DNA of 21,022 nt from a virus. This document shows, one piece after another, positions 6,085 to 15,700 of the stretch. The stretch is from positions 1 through 21,022 of the IMG/VR virus record IMGVR_UViG_3300036846_000232; one strand, written 5' to 3'. The notes beneath the pieces are model-generated. The model had not been told where the DNA came from and searched no databases. It saw only the letters and a program-made list of their open reading frames with translations. A program made the translations under genes and the position numbers. The first letter of the stretch is position 1, and every line of letters starts with the position of its first letter.

Positions 6085-9000
6085 CGATCTGGTTATTAAG
6101 CTGGATGTTGATCGCGCCACCTTCAGCGAGCAGGTCGCCCGAATCAAAGGGCAACTGACCGGAATGGCTGATGAGTCTGATAAAGTCCAGACCCGAATGC
6201 AGCGCGCTTCCGAGCGGCAGGCCGCAGCGTTTAAAAGCGTGGGCGATGCCGGCGCAGCAGCGGCTAACGAAATAAAAGCCCGTCAGTCTGCTGCAGCAGA
6301 CGGTCTGACTAAAGACTGGCAGAACGTATCAAAATCCGTTGATGAAACTCACCGGCGCGTGACCGAACTGAACCAACGGATGCGCGAGAATGACGGGCAG
6401 GCGGCGGCGCTTGCTCAACGACAGGATGAACTTGCCGCGTCATTTTTCCGTCAGATTGACGGCGTTCGCCAGCTGAATGGTGAAACGCAGTCTCTTTCGA
6501 ACGTTCAGGCGCGCTTTCGTGCCGCGAGGGCGCAGGGCAACATCACCCAGCAGGATTATCTCGCGCTGATTTCCCGCACCACGGCCAGGCAAAAGGAGCT
6601 GCAGGTCGTTGAAGAGAAATCAGCTACAGCGCGTACTCGGTTCCTCACTCAGCTGAAGCAACAGGTTGCTGAGCAAAAGCTTTCCGGTACCGAGTTGCTG
6701 CGCATGAAGGCGGCGCAGGTCGGTGCCAGCGATGCGGCAGAGGTCTATATCCGCAAGCTTGAGACCGCCAAAGTCGCCACGCACGGGCTGGGCCTGCAAA
6801 GTGCGGCGGCACGTCGTGAAATCGGCATCCTGGTTGGAGAGGTCGCAAGGGGCAACTTTGGCGCGCTGCGCGGCTCCAGTATTACGCTGGCCAACCGTGC
6901 CGGCTGGATAGACCAACTGATGACATTGCGCGGATTGGGTATCGCGGGTGTCGTCGGCGGTATTACTGCAGCAGTGTATGTTCTGGGAAAAGCATGGTAT
7001 GAGGGGGGTAAAGAGTCTGAAGAGTTCAACAAACAGCTGATCCTTACCGGTAACTACGCCGGGAAAACATCTGGTCAGCTTCAGGCGCTGGCTCGCTCAC
7101 TGTCTGGAAATGGCATAACGCAGCATGCTGCTGCAGGTGTGCTTGCCCAGGTCGTCGGCAGCGGTGCGTTTAGTGGTAATGATGTCAGCATGGTGAGCAA
7201 TGTTGCCGCCAGGCTGCAGCAGGCTACCGGACAGGCCATTGATGAAACCATTAACCAGTTTAAGCGCCTGAAAGATGATCCGGTTAACGCGGTTGTAGCG
7301 CTTAACGATTCCATGCATTTTCTGACGGCCACACAGTATGAACAGATTTCCTCTGCTCAGGCACTGGGCGATTCGCAGAAAGCAGCGGAACTGGCCATGC
7401 AGGCATATTCTGAAGCGGTCATTCAGCGTGCCGGCGCGGTCCAGGAGAATCTCGGCTCGCTCGAAAAGTCTTGGAACTGGGTGAAAAATGCTGCGTCTGG
7501 CGCATGGGATGCGATGCTTGGTGTCGGGCGAAATCCTGACACCGCGATGAAGCGTCAGGATTCGTTTGCCGAGTGGCAGGCGGCGGAAAAAGAATACCGC
7601 GTCTTATCCAACAACCTCAAAGTTGATCCGGACTATGCCGGTAACAACGCCCTGCAGAAAGCTGATGCCGAACGACTGCGTAATGCGCGCGAGCAGGTAT
7701 CGCTCAAAAAGCAGGCTTACGATCTGGCTGATAAGCAATATGCCCAGGAAGGGCTGTCTGCCGCGCGAGAAAGCATGCGGACGGAACAGCAGAGTCAGGC
7801 TATCCGTACTCAGCAGCAGTTTAACCAGCTGGTAGAATCCGGGGCGACGACGGCTGAAAAGCGTGTTTTAGCAGAGAAAAAACTCAATCAGCTTATTGAG
7901 AAAAACCGGCAGGATGCGAAAGACGGTGTCGCTACGCTGTGGTCTGACAAAGATATCGCCGCTGCGCGAGCGGGTATCGAGAAGCAGTTTAAGGATACCA
8001 AAACGCCGAAGGGTAAAAGCTACTCAACGCCTGCAGGGGACAAGGCAGAAGAGAAGGCGCAGGCCGAACTTTTGACACTTCAGGCCCAGCTTCAGACGCT
8101 TCAGCAACATACCAGCGTTAACGATGTCATCAGCAAGCAGCGACAGGACCTGTGGCAAGCCGAAAACCAGTTTGCGGTTCTGCAGGAGGCTTCCGGCAAA
8201 CGCCAGCTTTCTGCTCAGGAGAAATCGCTGCTGGCTCACAAAGATGAGACCCTGGAATACAAACGCCAGCTGGCTGACCTGGGCGATAAAGTGGCTCAGC
8301 AGCAAAAGCTTAATCAGCTTGCTGACCAGGCCGTTAAATTCGAACAGCAGCAGAAAGCAGCGCGGGCTGGTATTCAGGCGCAGTCGGAAGGTGTTTCCAG
8401 CCGGCAGGCCGGGAGGGAATCTACCCTGCAGCGCCTCAGCGAGACCTATTCCTACAACCCGGCAGCGCAGCAAAAGGTTCTGGCTGAGCAGCGGGCGACG
8501 TATGAGGCAGAAGACGCCCTGCGCGGGAACTGGCTGGCCGGCGCGAAGCAGGGCTGGGCGGAATATCAGGATTCAGCCACCAACGTATTCAGTTCAGTGC
8601 AGGAAATTTCGCAGGCGACGTTTACCGGGCTGGCAGGACAGCTCACCAGCCTGGTGACAACAGGTAAAGCCAGCTTCAGGGATTTCACGACCTCGATCCT
8701 CAAAATGATTGTCGACGTTATTAACCAGCTTCTGGTGGCTTACGCCATCCAGGGTGCAATGGGCTGGATTAGTGGCGGAGCCAGCGCCGGTTCGACGGGG
8801 CAATCCTTCGGCGTACCTTCTTTCCGACCCTCGGGTTATGACGTTGGCGGTTATACCGGGAACGGCGGCAAGTATGAGCCTGCCGGCGTTGTTCATCGCG
8901 GCGAATTTGTCTTCACTAAAGAGTCAACTAGCCGAATCGGTGTGAGCAATCTCTATCGCCTTATGCGCGGTTACGCTACTGGCGGTCTGGTCGGCGGGGG

Positions 9001-9208
9001 CAATCCAGCGGCAGCCGGCATGGGCGGCGTCAGTGTGTACGCCCCTGTATCAGTCACAACGGGTCAATCCAACGATCAGAAGCAGCAACAGGATGGTGGT
9101 GCGCTCGCCCAGGCATACCAGAAAGTGGTCGACCGCTCAGTGAGGGAGGGGATCGCCCGTGAAATACGTCCTGGCGGGATTATCTGGAATGCTAATAAAC
9201 AGAGGTAA
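6068..9208 (+). CDS. H: Tape measure protein, lambda gpH-like, enlarged
   Basis: The tape measure protein sets tail length, fills the tube and is ejected ahead of the DNA. The start has a consensus AGGAGG 7 bases upstream. The product has 1046 residues against 853 in lambda. The first ~245 residues are Gln/Ala/Arg-rich and predicted coiled coil, longer than in lambda. A hydrophobic membrane-like segment follows at about 288-310 ([19 protein letters not shown]). Residues about 325-460 resemble the lambda domain after its hydrophobic segment. A long Gln-rich coiled coil spans about 500-800. A second hydrophobic stretch is at about 877-905. Residues about 935-973 ([20 protein letters not shown] and on) are highly lambda-like and lie near where lambda H is processed to H*. 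Confidence 0.96.
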   Translation: MAQQISDLVIKLDVDRATFSEQVARIKGQLTGMADESDKVQTRMQRASERQAAAFKSVGDAGAAAANEIKARQSAAADGLTKDWQNVSKSVDETHRRVTELNQRMRENDGQAAALAQRQDELAASFFRQIDGVRQLNGETQSLSNVQARFRAARAQGNITQQDYLALISRTTARQKELQVVEEKSATARTRFLTQLKQQVAEQKLSGTELLRMKAAQVGASDAAEVYIRKLETAKVATHGLGLQSAAARREIGILVGEVARGNFGALRGSSITLANRAGWIDQLMTLRGLGIAGVVGGITAAVYVLGKAWYEGGKESEEFNKQLILTGNYAGKTSGQLQALARSLSGNGITQHAAAGVLAQVVGSGAFSGNDVSMVSNVAARLQQATGQAIDETINQFKRLKDDPVNAVVALNDSMHFLTATQYEQISSAQALGDSQKAAELAMQAYSEAVIQRAGAVQENLGSLEKSWNWVKNAASGAWDAMLGVGRNPDTAMKRQDSFAEWQAAEKEYRVLSNNLKVDPDYAGNNALQKADAERLRNAREQVSLKKQAYDLADKQYAQEGLSAARESMRTEQQSQAIRTQQQFNQLVESGATTAEKRVLAEKKLNQLIEKNRQDAKDGVATLWSDKDIAAARAGIEKQFKDTKTPKGKSYSTPAGDKAEEKAQAELLTLQAQLQTLQQHTSVNDVISKQRQDLWQAENQFAVLQEASGKRQLSAQEKSLLAHKDETLEYKRQLADLGDKVAQQQKLNQLADQAVKFEQQQKAARAGIQAQSEGVSSRQAGRESTLQRLSETYSYNPAAQQKVLAEQRATYEAEDALRGNWLAGAKQGWAEYQDSATNVFSSVQEISQATFTGLAGQLTSLVTTGKASFRDFTTSILKMIVDVINQLLVAYAIQGAMGWISGGASAGSTGQSFGVPSFRPSGYDVGGYTGNGGKYEPAGVVHRGEFVFTKESTSRIGVSNLYRLMRGYATGGLVGGGNPAAAGMGGVSVYAPVSVTTGQSNDQKQQQDGGALAQAYQKVVDRSVREGIAREIRPGGIIWNANKQR

Positions 9209-9211
9209 TTG

Positions 9212-9559
9212 ATGGCCATCGAGCATTTTGCATGGCGGATTCAGGCCGCCAGCCAGCCAACACTGAGCAGCAAAGACACGGTCAGAGCGGCGCAGTTTGG
9301 CGATGGCTACAAACAAGTGAGTGGGTCGGGTCTGAACGATGAGGTCCTGAATTATGCCTTCTCTTTTACTGGTGATCCGGTAACTGCGAGGGCGATTCAC
9401 GCATTCCTTCGCAGGCATAAAACCAAATCGTTCACGTTCACGCCTCCTGGTGGGGATTTGGCATTGTGGCGTGTCGAGGCTGATAGCCTCCAGCGAGTCG
9501 TCCTGAATAAAAAAGTAGAGACCGTTACCGCAACCTTTGAACAGGCATTTAAACCATGA
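9212..9559 (+). CDS. M: Minor tail tip protein, lambda gpM-like
   Basis: The product has 115 residues (109 in lambda) and belongs to the gpM/distal tail family that joins the tape measure tip complex to the tube. It has the family pattern of an early strand, VRAAQFGDGYKQVSGSGLN (lambda VRKVRFGDGYSQRAPAGLN), a central FLRRHKTKSFTFTPP and a C-terminal ATFEQAF strand. ATG 9212 is preferred over the in-frame TTG at 9209 because AGAGG (9201-9205) is 6 bases from the ATG and the upstream gene H ends at 9208. M overlaps L by 4 bases (ATGA). Confidence 0.9.
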   Translation: MAIEHFAWRIQAASQPTLSSKDTVRAAQFGDGYKQVSGSGLNDEVLNYAFSFTGDPVTARAIHAFLRRHKTKSFTFTPPGGDLALWRVEADSLQRVVLNKKVETVTATFEQAFKP

Positions 9560-10311
9560 GCTTAAACGCAGATTATCAGAAACTGGAGCCCGGCAGTGAA
9601 GTCCGGCTCTTTGAAGTGGACGGGAGTGCTTTTGGCGTGGTCGAAATTTTACGATTCCATGCCCATAACATCCCACATACCGAGCAGGAGATTCTCGCCG
9701 CTGGCGGTGATGAATCCAGACTGCCAGCCAAAAGTATCTGGTGGCAGGGGGAGGAATATTCGGCGTGGCCGTGCCAGATTGAAGGTATTGAAGCCTCCAC
9801 GGACGGCAGTTCAGCCCAGCCTAAACTGTCGGTCGCCAACCTGGATAGTTCTATCACCGCATTATGCCTTGCCTATGATGACTTGCTGCAGGCGAAGGTG
9901 ACAATCCGTGACACGCTGGCCACATATCTTGATGCCCAAAATTTTCCTGACGGTAATGCTTCGGCAGACCCTACGCAGGAAAAGCTGAAGGTGTTTTACA
10001 TCGACTCCAAAAGTGGCGAAACGAACGAGACGGTTGAGTTCACGCTTTCTAGTCCGATGGACCTGCAGGGGCTGATGATTCCGACACGCCAGCTGCATTC
10101 CCTCTGTACTTGGTGCATCCGAAACAAATACCGATCCGGTGACGGTTGCGACTATGCCGGAACCCGTTATTTCGATAAGCACAATAATCCGGTAGATGAT
10201 CCGTCTCTCGATGAATGCAATGGTACGTTGACTGCATGCAAACTTCGTTATGGGGAAAATAACGAACTTTCTCACGGCGGGTTTCCTGGTACTTCCCTCA
10301 TTCGGAGCTGA
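9556..10311 (+). CDS. L: Minor tail tip protein, lambda gpL-like, predicted Fe-S binding
   Basis: gpL is part of the tail tip complex; the C-terminal part of lambda gpL is reported to bind a 4Fe-4S cluster through four cysteines. The product has 251 residues (232 in lambda). Candidate ligands are Cys184 (LCTW), Cys198 (GDGCDY), Cys221 (DECNG) and Cys228 (ACKLRYG). They lie in the same local contexts as in lambda, and the last pair keeps the 7-residue spacing. An extra Cys187 sits next to the first site. The N-terminal domain (residues 1-130) has the family-type segments IWWQGEEYSAWPCQIEG and QPKLSVANL. The loop between Cys184 and Cys198 is longer than in lambda. Confidence 0.92.
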   Translation: MSLNADYQKLEPGSEVRLFEVDGSAFGVVEILRFHAHNIPHTEQEILAAGGDESRLPAKSIWWQGEEYSAWPCQIEGIEASTDGSSAQPKLSVANLDSSITALCLAYDDLLQAKVTIRDTLATYLDAQNFPDGNASADPTQEKLKVFYIDSKSGETNETVEFTLSSPMDLQGLMIPTRQLHSLCTWCIRNKYRSGDGCDYAGTRYFDKHNNPVDDPSLDECNGTLTACKLRYGENNELSHGGFPGTSLIRS

Positions 10312-10312
10312 T

Positions 10313-11023
10313 ATGCGCCAGAAAACTATTGATGCAATAATGGTGCATGCGGCTGCAGAGTATCCGCGTGAATGCTGCGGTGTTGTGGCGCAGAAAAGCC
10401 GGGTAGAGCGTTATTATCCCTGCCGGAATCTGGCGATCGAACCGACAGAACATTTTCACCTGAGTCCGGAAGATTATGCCACTGCGGAGGACTGGGGAAC
10501 TGTGACAGCAATTGTGCACAGCCACCCTGACGCAACGACGCAGCCGAGCGAGCTGGACAAGGCGCAGTGCGATGCCACGTTGCTGCCTTGGCATATCGTC
10601 AGTTGGCCTGAAGGGGATTTACGCACAATCCAGCCACGTGGTGAATTGCCGCTGCTAGAGCGCCCGTTTGTGCTGGGGCACACGGATTGCTGGGGATTGA
10701 TAATGAGCTACTTCAGGCAAACGCATGGCATAGAACTAACAGACTACAGAAAGGATTTTCCGTGGTGGGAGGACCAGCACGAGGGCAATTTCTATCAGGA
10801 TTGCTGGTATGAGTGCGGATTCCGCGAGTTCACCGGTGCGCCGCAGCCTGGCGACATGGTGATCATGCAGGTGCAGGCTAACAAATGGAACCATGCCGGC
10901 ATTCTTCTGAAGGGTAACATGCTGCTGCACCATCTGTATGGCCATCTGAGCCAGCGCGTGCCCTACGGCGGATACTGGCAGGAACGGACAATGAAGGTGC
11001 TGCGACATAATACCTTGTGCTAA
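10313..11023 (+). CDS. K: Tail assembly protein, lambda gpK-like: JAMM metalloprotease plus NlpC/P60 peptidase
   Basis: The product of ATG 10313 has 236 residues and starts one base after the stop of L, with GGAG just upstream. An in-frame ATG at 10250 lies inside L and is rejected. Two enzyme domains are visible. The N-terminal JAB/MPN (JAMM) domain carries Glu20, then His69-x-His71, Ser79 and Asp82 in HSHPDATTQPSELD, a complete zinc-protease motif. The C-terminal NlpC/P60 domain has Cys126 (HTDCWGL), His194 (NHAG) and a later His near 206-207, consistent with a cell-wall peptidase. The protein is thought to act during tail tip assembly and may help local peptidoglycan cutting at infection. 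It ends 32 bases before the inserted lipoprotein gene. Confidence 0.94.
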   Translation: MRQKTIDAIMVHAAAEYPRECCGVVAQKSRVERYYPCRNLAIEPTEHFHLSPEDYATAEDWGTVTAIVHSHPDATTQPSELDKAQCDATLLPWHIVSWPEGDLRTIQPRGELPLLERPFVLGHTDCWGLIMSYFRQTHGIELTDYRKDFPWWEDQHEGNFYQDCWYECGFREFTGAPQPGDMVIMQVQANKWNHAGILLKGNMLLHHLYGHLSQRVPYGGYWQERTMKVLRHNTLC

Positions 11024-11055
11024 TCTTCTGGTGATTTTTCAAAGGGGATAAGGAA

Positions 11056-11469
11056 ATGAAAAAATCACTTATCGCGCTCTGCGTACTTGGGATGGTTGGG
11101 TGTGCAACTAAGCCAGTATCAAACGAAATGGCAAAAGATGTACCGGCTAAACAAATTATTGACTCTTCGCTTCTTGCTAAAAAAGAAGGCTCTGGAAAAG
11201 TAATAATTAAGCGCGACTCTGGGTTTATGGGCAGCGCATGCATGACGCGAGTATATATAGATGGAAAAGAAATCGCGGATTTAGATACAGCACAAAAAAT
11301 CACAGTCTATCCGTCTTATGGGGATCATATATTTAGTGCTTGGCCTAAAGGGGTATGTGGTGGTGGGATGAGTGAGCAATCAGGAAGGGTTGCTAATGAC
11401 AGGGATTTAATGTATCGAATTGGGTATGGCACGAACGGTGATTTTGGTATTTATCCAACTGCATTTTAA
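11056..11469 (+). CDS. Putative outer-membrane lipoprotein inserted between K and I
   Basis: No lambda gene lies at this position. The 137-residue product has a lipoprotein signal: MKK, a hydrophobic core (LIALCVLGMVG) and Cys16 as the acylation site, in MVGC. The +2 residue is Ala, so the outer membrane is the expected destination. The mature part is small, with two further cysteines (SACMTR and GVCGGG) that could form a disulfide, and alternating strands (GKVIIKRD, RVYIDGKEIADL, HIFSAWPKG) suggesting a beta fold. The first half is clearly AT-richer than its neighbours, and the gene has its own hairpin terminator, both typical of late-acquired cargo (moron) genes. AAGG precedes the ATG. It could act in lysogenic conversion or superinfection exclusion, but the function is not recognised. 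Confidence 0.82.
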   Translation: MKKSLIALCVLGMVGCATKPVSNEMAKDVPAKQIIDSSLLAKKEGSGKVIIKRDSGFMGSACMTRVYIDGKEIADLDTAQKITVYPSYGDHIFSAWPKGVCGGGMSEQSGRVANDRDLMYRIGYGTNGDFGIYPTAF

Positions 11470-11484
11470 ATAAGAAACATTTAT

Positions 11485-11509
11485 AAGCCCGCAATTATCG
11501 CGGGCTTTT
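11485..11509 (+). terminator. Hairpin after the inserted lipoprotein gene
   Basis: An 8-bp stem, AAGCCCGC (11485-11492) with GCGGGCTT (11500-11507), closes a 7-base loop and continues into TT. The T-run is short (four T in all, the first two in the stem), so termination may be partial. It separates the lipoprotein gene from I. Confidence 0.65.
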
Positions 11510-11522
11510 CATTGGGGAAAAT

Positions 11523-12113
11523 ATGAAAGAAACAATGGTTCAAATAGAACTCGGTGGAATATTAGGTAAAACATTTGGTAAAAAACATAATCGCTTAATT
11601 AGCACGGTTCATGAAGCGGCAAGAGCCTTGGCAGCGACCATCCATGGCTTTGAAAAATTCATGCTTACCAGTAAACAGCGGGGGTTAACATATGCGGTTT
11701 TCCGGGGGAAGAAAAATATAGGTGAGGATGATTTAGGTTTTCCCGTAACAGAAGACGTAATCCGCATTGTACCAGTTGTAATTGGCAGCAAAAAAGCTGG
11801 TGTATTACAGACAATACTTGGCGTGGTTTTAGTGGCTGTAGGTGCGGTTGTAAACTGGTATACGGGTGGGACAGCAGGTACACCTATTATGCAGTTTGGT
11901 GCAGCGATGGCTGTTGGTGGAGTCGTGCAAATGTTATCGCCGCAAGCAGCAGGCCTTGTCAGCAAACAGAGTGCCGATAACCGTGCATCCTACGCGTTCG
12001 GTGGTGTGACAAACACTGCTGCTCAAGGCTACCCAGTGCCACTTCTTTATGGTCGACGGAGAATCGGCGGAGCAATTATATCCGCTGGAATTTTCGTCGA
12101 AGATCAGCAGTAA
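11523..12113 (+). CDS. I: Tail assembly protein, lambda gpI-like
   Basis: The product has 196 residues. In lambda, gpI is needed for tail tip assembly with J, L and K, though it is not found in the finished virion. Family segments are visible: LGGILGKTFGKKHNRLI, an AARALAATIHGFEKF helix, the QRGLTYAVFRGK strand and a hydrophobic central region (about residues 95-145, QTILGVVLVAVGAVV and MAVGGVVQMLSPQA). The C-terminus has NTAAQGYPVPLLYGRRRIGGAIISAGI, the best-conserved block. GGGG 5 bases before ATG 11523 sets the start; an ATG at 11535 lacks such a site. The 5' half is AT-rich compared with K and J, similar to the adjacent lipoprotein gene. Confidence 0.92.
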   Translation: MKETMVQIELGGILGKTFGKKHNRLISTVHEAARALAATIHGFEKFMLTSKQRGLTYAVFRGKKNIGEDDLGFPVTEDVIRIVPVVIGSKKAGVLQTILGVVLVAVGAVVNWYTGGTAGTPIMQFGAAMAVGGVVQMLSPQAAGLVSKQSADNRASYAFGGVTNTAAQGYPVPLLYGRRRIGGAIISAGIFVEDQQ

Positions 12114-12130
12114 AACTCTCTATGTCAATT

Positions 12131-12153
12131 AACCGCCTCCGGGCGGTTTTTTT
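12131..12153 (+). terminator. Hairpin plus T-run between I and J
   Basis: AACCGCC (12131-12137) pairs with GGCGGTT (12142-12148) around a TCCG tetraloop, followed by an unbroken run of T to 12153. This is a strong intrinsic-terminator shape within the late operon, 12 bases before J, so read-through is required for J expression from upstream promoters. Confidence 0.7.
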
Positions 12154-12164
12154 ATGGGCGCAAT

Positions 12165-15100
12165 ATGGCAAAGAACATCATTAAGGGTCGTAAAGGCGGT
12201 TCCTCATCATCCCGAACGCCGGCAGAACAGCCTGACGATCTTCAGTCAATCGCAAAGGCAAAACTCCTGATTGCTCTTGCTGAAGGTGAGTTGAGCGGTG
12301 GCTTGACTGGTAAGGATATTTATCTGGATGGCACGCCTCTTGAAAATCCGGATGGTTCTCAAAACTTCAGTGGTGTAGCGTGGGAATTTCGTGCCGGCAC
12401 ACAGGCGCAGAAATACATTCAGGGTATTCCAGGCACCGAAAATGAAATCAGCGTTGGAACTACCGTCTCCAGTGATACAGCCTGGACCCATACTTTTACC
12501 AATACACAGCTTTCTGCCATTCGTCTGCGCCTGAAGTGGCCATCACTGTTTGAGCAGAAGGATAACGGCGATCTGGTCGGTTACTCGATTAACTATATTA
12601 TCGAGTTGCAGACGGATGGTGGCACCTGGCAAACGATACTGAATACCAGCGTTACCGGCAAAACGACATCCGGGTACGAGCGCAGCCACCGCATCGACTT
12701 ACCGCAGGCGGGAAGCACCTGGACGGTGCGTTTGCGTAAAGTGACGGCAGACGCGAACAGTGCAAAAATCGGCGATGCGCTGTCGTTGCAGAGCTACACA
12801 GAGGTGATAGACGCCAAACTGCGCTACCCAAACACCGCCCTGCTTTATATCGAGTTCGACTCAAGCCAGTTTAATGGCTCTATTCCGCAAATCTCCTGTG
12901 AGCCCCGTGGGCGCGTTATTCGCGTACCTGATACCTACGACCCCGAAACCCGAATTTACAGCGGCACATGGACCGGTACGTTCAAGTGGGCCTGGACGGA
13001 TAACCCGGCGTGGATTTTTTACGATCTGGTTGTTACCGACCGTTTTGGACTGGGAGATCGCCTCACTGCCGCCAATATTGATAAATGGACACTTTACCAG
13101 GTGGCGCAATATTGCGATCAGGAGGTGCCTGATGGCAAAGGCGGCAGCGGTACTGAGCCACGCTATATCTGCAACGTATACGTTCAGGAACGAAACGATG
13201 CCTATACGGTTCTGCGGGACTTTGCGGCCATCTTCAGGGGGATGACCAACTGGGGCGGGGACCAGATTGTCTGCCTCGCTGATATGCCGCGTGATGTCGA
13301 TTACAGCTACACCCGCGCGAACGTTATTGATGGCGTCTTCAATTATGCGAGCAGCACGTCAAAAACGCGTTATACCTCTGCGCTGGTATCGTGGTCCGAT
13401 CCGGATAATGCCTACGCAGATGCAATGGAGCCAGTTTTTGAACAAGCACTGGTGGCGCGCTACCGGGGATTTAACCAGCTCGAAATGACCGCCATCGGTT
13501 GCACCCGACAATCAGAGGCCAACCGGAAAGGGCGCTGGGGGATTCTGACCAACAATAAGGATCGCATCGTTTCCTTCGATGTTGGTCTGGACGGGAACAT
13601 TCCGCAGCCTGGCTACGTCATTGCCGTGGCGGACGAACTGCTTTCCGGAAAAGTTATGGGTGGCCGCATCAGCTCCGTTAACGGTCGCGTTATCAAACTT
13701 GACCGGGTTCCGGATGCCGCTGCAGGTGATCGTCTTATTCTCAACCTTCCATCCGGCGCGGCGCAAAGCCGCACCATTCAGGCGGTAAACGGGGAGTCAG
13801 TCACGGTCACAACGGCTTACGGTGAAACGCCACAGGCCGAATCCGTATGGGTGGTGGAGTCAGACGAGCTCTACGCGCAGCAATACCGCGTTGTTAGTGT
13901 CTCTGATAACAATAATGGCACGTTCTCTATCACTGCGGCGTACCACGACCCCGACAAATATGCGCGGATTGATACCGGTGCAATCATCGACCAACGACCA
14001 GTAAGCGTCATTCCTCCGGGGAGTCAGGCTTCTCCGGATAACATCGTGATCAGCTCGTTTTCCGTGGTTCAGCAGAACATCAGCGTGGAAACCATGCGCG
14101 TGAGCTGGGACCAGGCGCAGAACGCCATCGCCTATGAAGCGCAATGGCGGCGCAACGATGGAAACTGGGTTAACGTGCCACGCAGCTCCACCACGTCATT
14201 CGACGTTCAGGGGATTTATTCAGGGCGTTACTTGGTGCGTGTCCGTGCGATTAATGCTGCTGAAATTTCCTCCGGCTGGGGATATTCAGAAGAGAAAACG
14301 CTGACGGGTAAGGTGGGTAATCCGCCAAAACCAGTGGGCTTCACCACAACGCCGATTAACTGGGGCATTCGTCTGAACTGGGGATTCCCGGCAAATACCG
14401 GCGACACGCTCAAGACTGAAATCCAGTACACGCCGAACGCAGATTACTCAAACCCTATACTGCTGACCGACGTGCCGTATCCGCAGGCAGAATACACGCA
14501 ACTGGGGTTAAAGGCCGGGCAGATATTCTGGTACCGCGCTCAGCTTGTGGATAAAACCGGGAACGAATCAGGTTATACAGACTGGATTAGGGGGGTGGCT
14601 AATGACAACACCGACGACTATCTCGGCGATATTGCCGATGATTTCCTGACGGCGGAAGACGGCGAGCGTCTGACCAGCAATATCGACACAAATATCGAGG
14701 GGCTACTTCAGAATGCGCTGGATAACAATTCAACTGTGAGCCACCAGTTTGCGCAGCAGGGCCAGACCCGCGCCGATATCCTGACGATAAACACAACCAT
14801 CGTTGATATGGACCAGGCGTTTGCGGAGCAAATGACGCTGGTGTCGGCTCAGTTCCAGGATGTGGATGGCCAGCTTGATGGCGTGAACAACCAACTGGGG
14901 CTGAATACAGCAGCGCTCGAGCAGAAAATGACGTCCGTATTCAACAGCAGCGGCGGCTCAGCGATTTACAGCATGAAAGCGGGGGTGAACGTCAACGGAA
15001 GTTACTACGACGCCGGGATGACTATCGCTGTGCTGGCGCCCGCAGGGCAGCCGGTCACGACACGCATAGGCCTTAACGCAAACCAGTTCGTCGTCATGAG

Positions 15101-15389
15101 TGGCAGCGGCGGCACGGCGTATTCACCGTTTGCCATCGTTAATGGCCAGGTGTTTTTAAGTGAAGCCTTCATTGGTGAGGGGACAATTCAAAATGCCATG
15201 ATTGGCAATTATATCCAATCCAACAACTATGTAGCGGGCAGCGCGGGCTGGAAGCTGGATAAAGCCGGTACGTTTGAAAATTATGGCGCTGATGGTACTG
15301 GCGCGATGAAGCAGACCAACACGACAATCAGTATCCGTGATGCCAGCAGGCTTAGGGTACAGATTGGAAGAATCACAGGGGTATTCTGA
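12165..15389 (+). CDS. J: Central tail fibre / host-specificity protein, lambda gpJ-like
   Basis: gpJ trimers form the conical tip and central fibre that bind the receptor. The product has 1074 residues against 1132 in lambda. Residues about 1-560 are the conserved tip scaffold: AIAxGEL-like LIALAEGELSGGLTGK near the start, SYTEVIDAKLRYPNTAL, CDQEVPDGKGG and the WSDPDNAY strand. Two fibronectin type III domains follow at about 633-715 and 717-812 (PPKPVGFTTTPINWGIRLNW). A coiled region (about 825-930) precedes a C-terminal fibre domain (about 930-1074, with GSAIYSMKAGVNVNG and IQNAMIGNYIQSNNY) unlike the lambda receptor-binding end. It therefore may use a different receptor from LamB. Translation probably couples to the next gene, which overlaps by one base. 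Confidence 0.95.
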   Translation: MAKNIIKGRKGGSSSSRTPAEQPDDLQSIAKAKLLIALAEGELSGGLTGKDIYLDGTPLENPDGSQNFSGVAWEFRAGTQAQKYIQGIPGTENEISVGTTVSSDTAWTHTFTNTQLSAIRLRLKWPSLFEQKDNGDLVGYSINYIIELQTDGGTWQTILNTSVTGKTTSGYERSHRIDLPQAGSTWTVRLRKVTADANSAKIGDALSLQSYTEVIDAKLRYPNTALLYIEFDSSQFNGSIPQISCEPRGRVIRVPDTYDPETRIYSGTWTGTFKWAWTDNPAWIFYDLVVTDRFGLGDRLTAANIDKWTLYQVAQYCDQEVPDGKGGSGTEPRYICNVYVQERNDAYTVLRDFAAIFRGMTNWGGDQIVCLADMPRDVDYSYTRANVIDGVFNYASSTSKTRYTSALVSWSDPDNAYADAMEPVFEQALVARYRGFNQLEMTAIGCTRQSEANRKGRWGILTNNKDRIVSFDVGLDGNIPQPGYVIAVADELLSGKVMGGRISSVNGRVIKLDRVPDAAAGDRLILNLPSGAAQSRTIQAVNGESVTVTTAYGETPQAESVWVVESDELYAQQYRVVSVSDNNNGTFSITAAYHDPDKYARIDTGAIIDQRPVSVIPPGSQASPDNIVISSFSVVQQNISVETMRVSWDQAQNAIAYEAQWRRNDGNWVNVPRSSTTSFDVQGIYSGRYLVRVRAINAAEISSGWGYSEEKTLTGKVGNPPKPVGFTTTPINWGIRLNWGFPANTGDTLKTEIQYTPNADYSNPILLTDVPYPQAEYTQLGLKAGQIFWYRAQLVDKTGNESGYTDWIRGVANDNTDDYLGDIADDFLTAEDGERLTSNIDTNIEGLLQNALDNNSTVSHQFAQQGQTRADILTINTTIVDMDQAFAEQMTLVSAQFQDVDGQLDGVNNQLGLNTAALEQKMTSVFNSSGGSAIYSMKAGVNVNGSYYDAGMTIAVLAPAGQPVTTRIGLNANQFVVMSGSGGTAYSPFAIVNGQVFLSEAFIGEGTIQNAMIGNYIQSNNYVAGSAGWKLDKAGTFENYGADGTGAMKQTNTTISIRDASRLRVQIGRITGVF

Positions 15390-15700
15390 TGGCGTTTGGT
15401 ATCCAGACATGGGATGCAAACGGAAATCCCAATAACTATGGCCTTGTGCCGGTGAGCGTGGTCGGATTCTTTGCTGTATCTGCCGGCCAGCAATCCGGGA
15501 CGGCGTCGTATCCTGTACCAGCAGGTTTTGTACTGGATATTTTGCAGGTGTGCACCGGGGAAACCTATAGCCAGACGAGGCGAACGGTTACGGTATCGGG
15601 AGGCAATATCACCATTGGTGCCGCTGCGGATACTAATTTCGGGGTTAATACCTATCCGGCAATCGGCGGATTCATTATTGCATTTCTGAGGGGAGCATAA
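15389..15700 (+). CDS. Small protein coupled to J, probable tail-tip accessory
   Basis: The 103-residue product starts at an ATG sharing one base with the J stop (TGATG) and is followed by another one-base overlap (TAATG) with the next gene. It starts MAFGIQTWDANGNPNNYG and then continues as Gly/Val/Thr-rich beta-type sequence ending in GGFIIAFLRGA. No signal peptide or membrane segment stands out. Similar small proteins are, from memory, found directly after J in several enterobacterial siphophages, but no activity is known to me. The tight coupling suggests a structural or assembly role with the J fibre. Confidence 0.75.
   Translation: MAFGIQTWDANGNPNNYGLVPVSVVGFFAVSAGQQSGTASYPVPAGFVLDILQVCTGETYSQTRRTVTVSGGNITIGAAADTNFGVNTYPAIGGFIIAFLRGA

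Noticed and set aside
9209-9211. TTG start for gpM
   Set aside because: ATG 9212 is the very next codon and is better spaced from AGAGG.
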